This document shows, in pieces, positions 48,199 to 57,510 of a stretch of DNA of 64,000 nt. Position 1 is the stretch's first letter. Each line of letters begins with the position of its first letter. Position numbers and translations under genes: made by a program. Under the pieces are notes generated by a model that saw nothing but the letters and a program-made list of their open reading frames with translations, searched no databases and had not been told where the DNA came from. The DNA comes from Artemisia argyi (lineage: Eukaryota > Streptophyta > Magnoliopsida > Asterales > Asteraceae): positions 100,640,147-100,704,146 of the forward strand of contig CM060697.1 of the NCBI GenBank assembly GCA_030686995.1. Reading direction: 5' to 3'.

Positions 48199-49664
48199 TG
48201 TTAGTGCAAACGTTACGACGTTTAATCTATACAATGTCTTTATGTTTTAATGATGACAAACACGTAACTTGTAATACATAATGTAAAGTGCACAAGTTAC
48301 TTGTTCACACATAGATCGGGCCAAGCATACAAGTATTATACTTATGGACTTACTTAATTGGATCGGCTAAATGGATCGGGCCAAGCATACAAACAAGCCC
48401 ATTCGGGGCCCAATAATAACCGGCCCAACAAGGCCCATCAAGACCTCCTAAATGCTTCTAGAACATGGAGGGAAAAGGAAAAATTCAAAATTCAAATTTT
48501 GAATTTAGGAGGGAAATGAATGGAATATTCTTTGAGATATTTTTTATGCTAAGGAATATTCTTTGGCATATTCCTTATGCTTTGGAATATTCTTTGGCAT
48601 ATGCCTTATGCTATGGAATATTCTTTGGCATATTCCTTATGCTTTGGAATATTCTTTGGCATATTCCAAGATGCTTTACTTGGTCTCCAAGGGTGAAGCC
48701 TATAAATACCATGCACATGTTCATCATTCAAGGTTGATCGTCCAAGAAAGAAAAACACACACAAGTAGTTTCATCTTGTAACTAGACTAGGAAAATGTAA
48801 GCCTAGAGTCTCCTTGTAATAGGGAAGATTCGGACGATCTATAAGTCCGTAGGTGATTGTGTGTAGATTAGGTCAATTCGTATGTCTAGTATGTGAAGGC
48901 TTGGTTCGGGTGAAGAACCAAGTGTGTCAAAGAGTGAAGGCTTGGTTTGGGTGAAGAACCAAGTATGTTATTCGTGTGAAGGCTTGGATTGGGTGAAGAT
49001 CCAAGTATGACTTAGTGTGAAGGCTTGAGTCGGGTGAAGATTCAAGTGAACGGGAGTGCTCGTTCGTGTGAAGGCTTAGATCGTGTGTCGATCTAAGTGG
49101 GACAAGAGTGCTTGTTCGTGTGTCCACGTGGGCCTTGGTAGATTGGTTCTAGCTAGGATTAGGACTCGACATTCCGCTTAGTGTCGCTAAACTTGGTGTA
49201 AGCTTGTGTACGGTTTGTTCCGCCATAAAGGAGCATGTTGATTAGTGAAGTAACTCTCGAGTGTGGTACTCGGGGAGTGGAGTAGGACGAAGAGGTGCTT
49301 CGTGCCGAACCACTATAAATCTCCGTGTCCGGTTTGCGTTTTCTTTTCCTTACTCTTTACTTTTATTCTTGCATTTATCGCTTTATATCTATCCTTGCAA
49401 ATATGTGTTGATTGTTGCTTATATTTTCATGATGATTGATTGTGTTATAGTTACAAGTTAATATTGTAATTGTGTATATAACTATATGATATAGTCTAAT
49501 AGATTATTATTCACCCTTCTCATATTGAGTTTAACTTAATAGATAATTTGATACAAAACATTTTAAGATTTTAAGAAGGAAAACTTTAATTGAAGATTTT
49601 GAAACAAACCTTTTATAAACGAAGAAGAGGGAAAACTATTCAACCCCCCTTCTAGTTTTCCACA
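48199..49664 (+). repeat. 3' LTR of element D
   Basis: 1,466 bp, same length as the 5' LTR, with about five visible substitutions. The 31-bp array and stem-loops are preserved. Confidence 0.95.
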
Positions 49665-50560
49665 CGTTGCATACTAAATAACTACCCTAACTGCCTGCGA
49701 ATGGGCTTGTTTGGGTTAATACATTGGACCCATGTTGCAGACATACTAAACTGACCCAAATACTAAATACAATAAACGTATTATATACTTAACTAAAGTC
49801 TTAACATAAACAATAAACTTTGATCTAAATTAATTAGAGGCTAACACACCATGCACAATTTGTTCATCGATAATGGCATAAGCAATTGGCAATATATTAT
49901 TGTTAGCATCATTCGTTACATCAACAAGTAGCTTCCTCTTGTAAGAACCCTTCAAACGAGCACCGTCAATAGAAATAATAGGTGGACATAAACGGAATGT
50001 ATTAATAGCAGATCCAAATGCTCAAAAAATATAGTTAACTGTAACAACATTCGGTGAGCTATTGGATTATGAAACTATTTCACAACGGTATTAGGATTTG
50101 AAGCTTCCAAAGATGCAATGTACTCCGGTAACATAGCAAAGTTACTCACCCGTGTTCCGTGTAGGGTCTCTATAGCTTTTCATATACTATGCCACGCCTT
50201 CCAATAAGAAACATCAACATTCGACTTATTTCTTATATCCGCTTGAATATTTTTCACCGGATATTGAACTTCTTTTTCGATTGAGTGGAGGGTGTAAAAA
50301 GCAACAATTTCTGAATTCAAATTTATGTTATTATTACCGATGCATGATCCAAAGTAGTTGTCTACATCCACCCAAAGAGTAATTTTCCACATATGATGAT
50401 TTTTCTTTTTAATTGCACGAATATACCATGCATAGTTGGGTGTATACTTAGCCATACTTGAACTTTCTGTTTGTCTTGGTGGACACTCTTGCACTATGCT
50501 ACACATTTGAGACTTTTACTTTCAAGTACTTTATACTCCCTAATAGGCGATCGACCAAAG

Positions 50561-51778
50561 TGTTATAACCTTTTTGACTTGTTTCCTATTTTCAAATTGC
50601 ATTTCAAGTCAAATTTTATTTTTTAATTCATTCCGAACATCTATATGAACCTTGTCATCAACGTAATCATCTGATGCATCGCCAACATCATTTATAAACC
50701 CATTACACCTTGAGAGTGTGATTGAACTGCAGCTTCGCTCCCATCATTTGAGTCATCTCCAACGTCACTCTTTGATTCGTTGTTATCTTCACGCTAGAAG
50801 AAGGGAACAAGATAAAATGAAAATTAATGAAATGTAAGTAACTAATCGACTCTGAAATTTGCTCTGCAATGCCTGATGTATGCTTATATTAAAGGGTGTC
50901 TAAATAACTTATTAGCAACCTATGGCATTTTAGTCTAAGAAAACTATAAGGAAAGTATAGGCTTTGTTTCACAACACCTTTTTATATATTTTACAGTTGC
51001 ACGCGGGTTATGGAAGATGATTTCAAATTGTGGAAGTTAGGCGACTATCCTAAGGTTCTCAACAGCCTGTTATCATGGAGTGATTCGGGTTGATCCCCAT
51101 AACTTGGCCAAAATGGGTCTTGATTCCAAACCACTATTTGGATCATTTGGCAATATTGAAATCGTGTTTGCTATGACGTTAAACCACCGCGTAAAGACAC
51201 CTTTTAAGACATTATGATTCATTCTTCATGGATACTCCATAGGAATAGGAACATTAGTCCTTTTTTATGATTATTTTATTTTATTTTATTTTATTTTATT
51301 TTATTCTTTTAGAACAGCTAGGTTAGTACATATATAGTTAGTGTAGTTAGTGAGAGTCCACTCTCATACTCTACATTGGATAAAATGTTTGTAACTACCA
51401 TGTTTGTTTCTTTTGCCAGCTAGTCTCTTGCTAGTTTTTGTGTAATAATATTGTTGTTCAAAAAGAAAAGATAGATGATTAGAAATGAAGTGATAATTTA
51501 GTAATAATTACGATAAGGTAAACCCTAAATATTGAAGAATGGGCTAAGCTCCAGCTAGAGCTTGGTCTTACTTCACTGTCGAGAAACAAAAGAAGACTTC
51601 CATCTCCAAGTTTAACTCAGGCGTAGCTCCCTTCTTCTTCTTTTTTTTTTTTTTTTGGGTGGGTGGGAGGGGGGCTAAACATATATGCTAATAGTACGCT
51701 TAGCTCACATATTCATTTAACGTTAAATTGACTACCATATAATGTATGCTTTTACACAAAAAGTTGTTGGTGAGAATC
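50561..51778. other. Intergenic; MULE upstream remnant
   Basis: The part to about 50790 may be the decayed N-terminus of the MULE transposase (minus). After that no gene is seen. It contains an (ATTTT)n run at about 51270-51305 and a T-tract near 51640. Confidence 0.45.
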
Positions 51779-51786
51779 CTAATAAG

Positions 51787-53016
51787 CAGGGGCGGAGCCA
51801 CCTTGCAAGTGGTGGGGGAAAGGCCCCCAACAAAGCTTCACCGGAATAGCAAAATTAGTAAGAAAAATGGTTAAATTTTTTGCAAAAATCAGTGGTGCCC
51901 TCAACTCAGAAATTTGAGTGCCCTCTTCAAAAAGAAAAAACATCAATTGAATCTTCGATTTTTTTTCTACTGCACATTCTGAAATGGTAGAAAAGGGAAA
52001 AGGAGGTTGAAGATGAACATTGGGAAGTTCAAATGATAGAAAAAGGAAAAGGAGGGTGGATGTAAAGTTAATAATATTGGGAAGTGAACATTGAATATAA
52101 TAAAATTTCTACCCAAATAAATAGTGTACTTTATTTATGTTACTGTATTTTAGTACTACCTCCGTCTCAAAATTATTGTCCACAGACAAAAAACACACAG
52201 TTTTAGAAAAGTATTAACTTTACAGCTTTCTCTCTCTTACTTTTTACACAGACAAAAGACAGTTTTACCCTTATTCAATTAATTTTCAACTTCTTTAAAG
52301 TTTGTAATAATAACTACAAATAAGGGTAATATGGTAAACTTAATCTATATTTCCTATCCATTTATAGAAGTGGACAACTAATTTGGGACAACCGAAAAAT
52401 GAAAGATGGACTATAAATATGGGACGGAGGTAGTAATTTATTCCCTATTGTGATGCAACGTTATTTTAGTATTCATAAGCTACAAAAGATTTATTTTTAA
52501 ATTGAGAATCTTAATCTTTGTTATAATGTTATTGTTTTAGTTTTAAATTTCAAGCTCAAGTCGACAAGTCCTATTCAAAAAAAAAAAAAAAAAAAAAAGG
52601 CTTTGGGTTAGCATCTTAACAAAAAACATTCATGTTAAAATTTACAAGCATGTATGAGTGATTTATAACTATATAATTACTTGATACAAGTGTAGACACT
52701 CTTAGTTCTTGTGTTTCTTATTTTTGGTTGCGTGTTTATATATTATAAGTAAATATAGATTACAATTCATTAAAAAAAAGAATATAGATTACAAGTCGAG
52801 TTGATCTTATTTAAAATGAACTCAGTGAAATTGTTTTATCATGTGACATACATCGCTCGTTTAGTTGGTGTTAAAAGAAGTCTTTTTTGCATTTAATGTA
52901 ACCGATCCGACCCGACCGACCCATTTTGAACTTTACTATAAAAAAGTTCGGCCCATTATCTAAACATTCTTGTCTATCGTTGCCCCCTTCGATTAAATTC
53001 TCTGGCTCCGCCACTG
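51787..53016. mobile_element. Non-autonomous hAT element
   Basis: 1,230 bp flanked by the 8-bp duplication CTAATAAG (51779-51786 and 53017-53024). The termini are inverted repeats, CAGGGGCGGAGCCA against CAGTGGCGGAGCCA. An 8-bp duplication and CAGNGGCGGA ends are characteristic of plant hAT elements. It has no transposase frame and hosts a Stowaway MITE. Confidence 0.9.
52156..52433. mobile_element. Stowaway MITE nested in the hAT element
   Basis: 278 bp, TA on both sides, with inverted ends starting CTACCTCCGTC. This is the typical Stowaway (Tc1/mariner-derived) signature. It inserted after the hAT element. Confidence 0.88.
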
Positions 53017-53024
53017 CTAATAAG

Positions 53025-53849
53025 TATTAAAATCCTCCCTTATGTGTGTTTTCTTTCATGTTATATGCATGCCTTATTTGTTAATGAATGCAAATATATC
53101 ATCTCTGTGCTTGGACGTTTCAAGACAGGGTACCCTGGCACAATCTCTTGCTCAATGTTATAAAAAAATGTACAATTAAAAATGCTTACGATGGCATTCA
53201 AACTTGCCCTGTTATCAATATCTATATTTCCGTTACACATCTTATACAATTGTTCTAGCCATTTATACTTTATAGGCACAGAGAGTTGTTAATTTCTTTA
53301 TTGAATAAGGCTCAAAGTTGTTATATCTACGTTGAACTAGACTTTTATTTGTTACTAGGCAATCGGATGTTATTTCTATGTGTGATATGCGTCTAGTAGT
53401 TTATTCACCGGGTATAGAAACCCTTTACCCAAAAAAAATAAGTGTCTAGTTATATAATTGGTTCGATACATGTTGAATAGATGTCATAGTTTATTCACCA
53501 GGTATAGAAACCCTTTACCCAAAAAAAAATAAGCGTCTAGTTATATAATTGGTTCGATACATGTTGAATAGATGTCATAGTTGTTATTCAGCTATTGAGA
53601 AGAGAGAGGAAGAGAGAGAGAGAGATAAGGAGAAATTTGCGTGAAATTATGTGAGCGAAACATAAACATTGTGCTTTGATATCACATAGAGATGACCATT
53701 TTCATTCATTTGACATGAGTTTGGGCTTGAAATCAAGTCTGTTACAATGGTTGAAAACTTGAAAACAATATTTCTTCCCTTCAATCAATCACACATACAT
53801 AAAAATATCTTATCACAGATAGAAGATTTACTCTTGTTTTTACCAAGAT
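53025..53849. other. Upstream region of the triple-UBL gene
   Basis: Contains a 90-bp direct repeat and a GA-rich run near 53600-53625. A 72-codon minus-strand frame at 53061-53279 has no recognised domain. The promoter and 5' UTR of the gene at 53850 should lie in the last ~250 bases. Confidence 0.45.
53397..53577 (+). repeat. Direct tandem duplication, ~90-bp unit
   Basis: Units start at 53397 and 53487 (TAGTTTATTCACC...). They differ at very few positions, mainly in the A-run length, so the duplication is recent. Confidence 0.9.
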
Positions 53850-54596
53850 ATGAGAATTCAAATACTATCGGAGACGTACGTATTGACCATGGAAGTTAAT
53901 ATGCAAGAAACCATTAACGAAATCAAGCGGAAAATTGAGAATTTTCTTGGTGTTCCCATGTCTTCGCAAACTCTTAGTGTATGTGATTGGGAACTACTAG
54001 ATGGCCTTGACCTAGAAGATTATCCAATTGTCACTGAAGGTACTAACATTGATCTCACAATCAATCATTCTCCATCTCTAGAAAACCGTAGACAAATCCA
54101 AATCACTGTTAAGTTTTCTTCCAGAAAGCACAACATAGAGGTAGATAAAACAGAAACAGTAGGAAGTCTAAAAGAAAAGATCCATATTATAGACGGGACG
54201 CCTATTAAGCAAATGACGCTTTTCTTTTTAGGAGTGGAGATGGAGGAGGATTTTCGCAATCTGAGTGACTATGGTGTTGGTGAGTTCTCTGAAATCGTTG
54301 TCTTTCTAAAGACAATGAGTCGATCGGTGGCCGAGCCTCCTTCTCGTAAGCTAGGCTTTGTGGTGCAAACTTCCTCGGCTCTACTTAACTCGACATGCAT
54401 CCCATTGGAGATGAAGGACTCGAGCACTGTCAACGAATTAAGAGAATTACTTCTTACTAAAAAATTACTACCATTGGATGATTACATATTCATTCATAAA
54501 CAAAGGATCATGAGAGAAAATTGTAGCCTCCGTTGGCATGGATTGGAAAATGGTGATTATCTCTACATATTCAAAGGGACCGTCAGCCGTGGGTAG
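53850..54596 (+). CDS. Protein with three tandem ubiquitin-like domains
   Basis: An intronless frame of 248 codons. Three beta-grasp ubiquitin-like units are visible: residues ~1-72 (MRIQILSETY...IDLTI), ~83-155 (IQITVKFSSRK...VVFLK) and ~167-244 (LGFVVQTSS...LYIFKG). Each has the expected hydrophobic spacing, including a TINEIKRKIE or VGSLKEKI helix and the D-Y-G-V turn in unit 2. The units are strongly diverged from each other and from ubiquitin, lack K48-type surroundings, and the C-terminus is SRG rather than Gly-Gly. It is therefore not a processed polyubiquitin. Plant genomes have clusters of such divergent genes of unknown function. The frame is undamaged and convergent with a single-UBL gene 590 bp away. 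Confidence 0.85.
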   Translation: MRIQILSETYVLTMEVNMQETINEIKRKIENFLGVPMSSQTLSVCDWELLDGLDLEDYPIVTEGTNIDLTINHSPSLENRRQIQITVKFSSRKHNIEVDKTETVGSLKEKIHIIDGTPIKQMTLFFLGVEMEEDFRNLSDYGVGEFSEIVVFLKTMSRSVAEPPSRKLGFVVQTSSALLNSTCIPLEMKDSSTVNELRELLLTKKLLPLDDYIFIHKQRIMRENCSLRWHGLENGDYLYIFKGTVSRG

Positions 54597-55185
54597 TTTT
54601 CTACATCAGAACTCTTACATAATAATGTATGTATCGTCATATTGCTTTGTATTATATACATATTTTGGAAGCCATAGATCCAATTTCGATTGATCAAAAT
54701 CTTTATTCGGTTGCTTAACATGAAGCATATTTGTCTAAGGATCTGCTAAATTGATTTAAATTTGCTCTTATTTATATAAATTTCCAAATTAAGTTCAAGT
54801 TATTTACATGTTTCATGCGAGTTTAAATGTAAATTAAAGGGTTCATTTGTATTAAGATAAGGAGAAACACCATATAGCAAACAGAAATGAATTTTTATCG
54901 CAACCAATTAACAACATGAGGAATCTATGAGGTTCAACTGATCAAGGATGTGCATTGTAAGATTGCCGATCGCTTCCAACAGAAACTCAAACATTAAGCC
55001 ACCTCTGACTCAATTCAGTTTCATAACGGTTGCTTCAATTCAAGGTTAACAATCGATCCTTCTAACAGTTAGACTGTATCTAATGGTAAATTCATATATA
55101 TTTGAATCAATGGCATCTAGAATAAGTATCATCAAGAACTAGTATACAAAACAAGAGAATAAAACTACAACTATTCCATTGAAAG
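54597..55185. other. Spacer between the convergent UBL genes
   Basis: Non-coding A+T-rich DNA expected to hold both 3' UTRs. Nothing else is recognised. Confidence 0.5.
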
Positions 55186-55461
55186 CTAATTCGACTCACA
55201 AGTACTTGAGAGAAACTGACGAGTTAGACCATCCTTAAGGTTATCAAAGAAGAGGTAAATATGAGAACCATCTTGAACACCATAATCAACAAGAGAGACT
55301 TCATTTTCGTTCATCAATGTGTTAAACAAAATGAGAATTAGCCGGTCATCCGGGAGCTTTTCTTGAGCTCCAATCTTTTTCTTTAGGTCTAGTACGGTGG
55401 CAGTGTCACCAACTTGGACATAGAAGAGTTTTCCCGTCAAGATCTCAACCACCAATCTCAT
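55186..55461 (-). CDS. Single ubiquitin-like domain protein
   Basis: I start the gene at the ATG at 55459-55461, because from there the 91-residue product begins exactly as a ubiquitin-like fold should (MRLVVEILTGKLFYVQV). The 51 codons upstream have no family resemblance, although the frame is open to 55614. The domain continues with ATVLDLKKKI, the LILILFNTLM core and VDYGVQDGSHIYLFF, then a short tail without Gly-Gly. It is probably a paralogue of units in the neighbouring triple-UBL gene. Function is unknown. Alternatively, the upstream codons could be an exon end with a true start further away. Confidence 0.75.
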   Translation of the reverse strand: MRLVVEILTGKLFYVQVGDTATVLDLKKKIGAQEKLPDDRLILILFNTLMNENEVSLVDYGVQDGSHIYLFFDNLKDGLTRQFLSSTCESN

Positions 55462-55614
55462 ATTTAACAAGCATAAATAAGCTGTAGTGGTGATTGTGAT
55501 CGTACGATACATGAACAAGCTAATTTCAGAAAGAGAGACTCGTGCAATGCATGAAACATTATCACGTATATTGGATGCATTGTAGGGAAGTTGGTTTTGT
55601 TTTAAGTATGACAA

Positions 55615-55910
55615 CGAATATATAACTTGTGACTACATACAATGCTTTTAGTTTACGTTCTGCAAAATGTATTTGGGACTTAATTTTACGTATACGTTAA
55701 CAAGTTTACGAATTTATATATACGAACAATATGTAGTGCGTGAGAGAAAACTAGTAGAGAAATTGGTGTTGACTATTTGACTGCATATGTTTAGTTATGC
55801 CACTTACTAATTGAAGCCATCCATTTCTTTGATCGCTATTATCTTGGAATATTTTTTTATTGTGTTCCATATTGTTTTCGTGTTCATAGCAGGCAGAATG
55901 ATGTTGTTTG
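55615..55910. other. Spacer before element F
   Basis: No feature seen. It ends in GTTTG (55906-55910), the candidate target duplication of F, whose partner would lie beyond the window. Confidence 0.5.
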
Positions 55911-56700
55911 TGTTGGAATTATTACATTATGACACTCATATAAATAAACCAAGTACATCAAAGTGAGCATGAGCGGAAGCAATTATAATAGATCGAATAA
56001 CATGTAATTAATTAATCATTAATTTAAATAGTAAACATACCGTAGTGATTCTAGCCCGAACAAGAATCAATGCAATCTTCCGGAACCAATGAACCCTAAT
56101 TAGGGTTAATAAGGATTATAAGAATTACCCCTTACCTTTTTGTAATTCAATCCAAGAATCAAACAATAGTGTGTTTGATTCACGTTCTTGTACACACGTA
56201 CTAATTCAAGAAAACGTTTATGCAAGTAATAAACACAAAACCCTTTTAAGATGCAAGAAATCGAAACCCTTAGGGGTGTTCGGTTTGAGAATCGACCAAG
56301 GAAAAGAAGGAGAAGAAAAACCCAAGTTGTGTGTGTACAAGTTATGAGAAAAACCTACATCTTGGGTTTGCTTATATACTACACATTACTTGGAGCTCAA
56401 GGCACAAAGGAGGTGGGTAAACCCCCCTTGCCGATCGGTTTGGAGCCCATAGGGGTGTTCCGGAACCTTCTCTTGTTTCCATGTATTGTCTAGTAATTAC
56501 TTTCCTAATCTTCGTTTAATAATTAATTAGTCATTAATCAATAATACTAATTATTATTTATTTGTTTTGTGTTTAATAATTAATTATAACATTTTATAAA
56601 TAATTATTACATTTTCTCTTCATACGTATTGTGTGCAATCCCGTGATCTCAAGTTCGATCCTAACACACGACTATTATTATTTTGTCTATAAAACCAACA
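55911..56700 (-). repeat. 3' LTR of element F
   Basis: 790 bp with TGTTGG...CCAACA ends. It is repeated from 63285 to the window end. Confidence 0.95.
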
Positions 56701-56712
56701 GCTCCCACTTAG
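56701..56712 (-). promoter_or_regulatory. Polypurine tract of element F
   Basis: In element sense TCTAAGTGGGAGC directly adjoins the 3' LTR, as is usual for plant copia elements. Confidence 0.85.
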
Positions 56713-57510
56713 ACATATCATAATAGTGTGATCACATCGGTTAGCGTCTTGCAACACGCCGATGCCTCTAGTACAACTTGAGTAAGGCTCCTGGAAAACC
56801 TTTTAATGATTTCTCATTATTATTATCCCTTTGTTTCTAATACCGTGTTAAATAAGGATATGGATCTAGGTCATTCCTTAATTAACCATTCTGTTTCTCG
56901 TTTTTTTAGAAATTGACAAGATTATCAAATCTTTTGAACCTTTCATAAAAGACCTTGGGCGTGGCCACGCAAACACCTTGACAACCCTACGAGAGGCCCA
57001 GCAGTATTAAACTCCAAAAATTAATTTGAAGGAACAAATTCTTTATTGATTACAAGCAAAACACACAAACTTTGTAACACTTCCGAAAACAACCCTTATG
57101 ACTACCAGTTACGTATAGCGTTAAGTTGTTCCACAAAAATGTACTACATTCATGACCGTTATCTTGTATCTCAAGTCTAAGGATAACTTCTTATGATTTA
57201 CTTAATGACAAGATCCATAAAGTTACATCATATAATTGGGATAAGTCCTATATTCAGTATATCGAATATCGTCTGAAATGACATGTCTACGCATCAATAT
57301 ACTTTAAGTATATTATATCAATTTCAGATTTGTCTTAATTTAATAATATTCCCATATTATTAACTGACAACGGACAATTTAAAATAACCTTTATTCATGG
57401 ATTTAAACATGCAAAAATAGGACAACAATAATTAACAAATAGAAATAAACATACCAACATACTTTATTTCATTAAAATAATAATTGTTTACAATATCCTT
57501 TATCCAAATA
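56713..57510 (-). other. F's 3' non-coding region
   Basis: About 800 bp between the polyprotein stop and the polypurine tract, with no coding region. A diverged equivalent is found at 431-1170. Confidence 0.7.

Larger units (their letters stand above)
42150..49664 (+). mobile_element. Element D: young non-coding LTR retrotransposon (LARD-like)
   Basis: 7,515 bp, flanked by CGTTG (42145-42149 and 49665-49669). Both LTRs are exactly 1,466 bp and differ at only about five positions by eye, which makes D the youngest insertion in the window. The PBS is TGGTACCAGAGCC and the polypurine tract AAAAGGGGGAGATTG, both of copia type. The 4.6-kb interior has no gag or pol. It must be mobilised in trans, possibly by a Sirevirus-like copia element given its multiple polypurine tracts. 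Confidence 0.92.
40733..49846 (-). mobile_element. Element C: small LTR retrotransposon, split by element D
   Basis: The TG...CA LTRs are flanked by CACCA on both sides (40728-40732 and 49847-49851). Without D the element is about 1.6 kb, with 426-bp LTRs and a ~740-bp interior. In the minus sense the 5' LTR is at the right and is followed by a PBS, TGGTATCAGAGA. The interior has no recognisable gag or pol. Small size and lack of genes make it TRIM-like, mobilised in trans by a copia element. Confidence 0.85.
41901..49846 (-). repeat. 5' LTR of element C, split by element D
   Basis: The parts 41901-42149 and 49670-49846 together reproduce the left LTR. D and one CGTTG copy interrupt it. Confidence 0.9.
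39864..50560 (-). pseudogene. MULE (MuDR-type) transposase, split by elements C and D
   Basis: The N-terminal half lies at about 49852-50560, with the MuDR zinc-ribbon/FAR1-like segment ending DVSYWKAWH and the first catalytic Asp in SIDGARLKGSYKRKLLV. The C-terminal half is at 39864-40732. It resumes with GLGFFISLG and continues through EVWWYLKEIDKSRWCLLY...NVSEY and a decayed SWIM-like zinc-binding region. The halves join exactly once C and one CACCA duplication are removed. The second catalytic Asp appears replaced by Tyr (VISYRRKGI where relatives have ISDRHKGI). Frameshifts and stops break both halves, so no activity is expected. Flanking inverted repeats were not identified. Confidence 0.8.

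Noticed and set aside
55462..55614. Start of the single-UBL gene at the upstream ATG (55612-55614)
   Set aside because: The extra 51 residues have no resemblance to the family, while the internal Met begins the UBL fold exactly.
56251..56493. 80-codon plus-strand frame, repeated at 63625-63867
   Set aside because: It lies antisense inside F's LTR; both copies exist because the LTRs are duplicates. No domain and no independent support.
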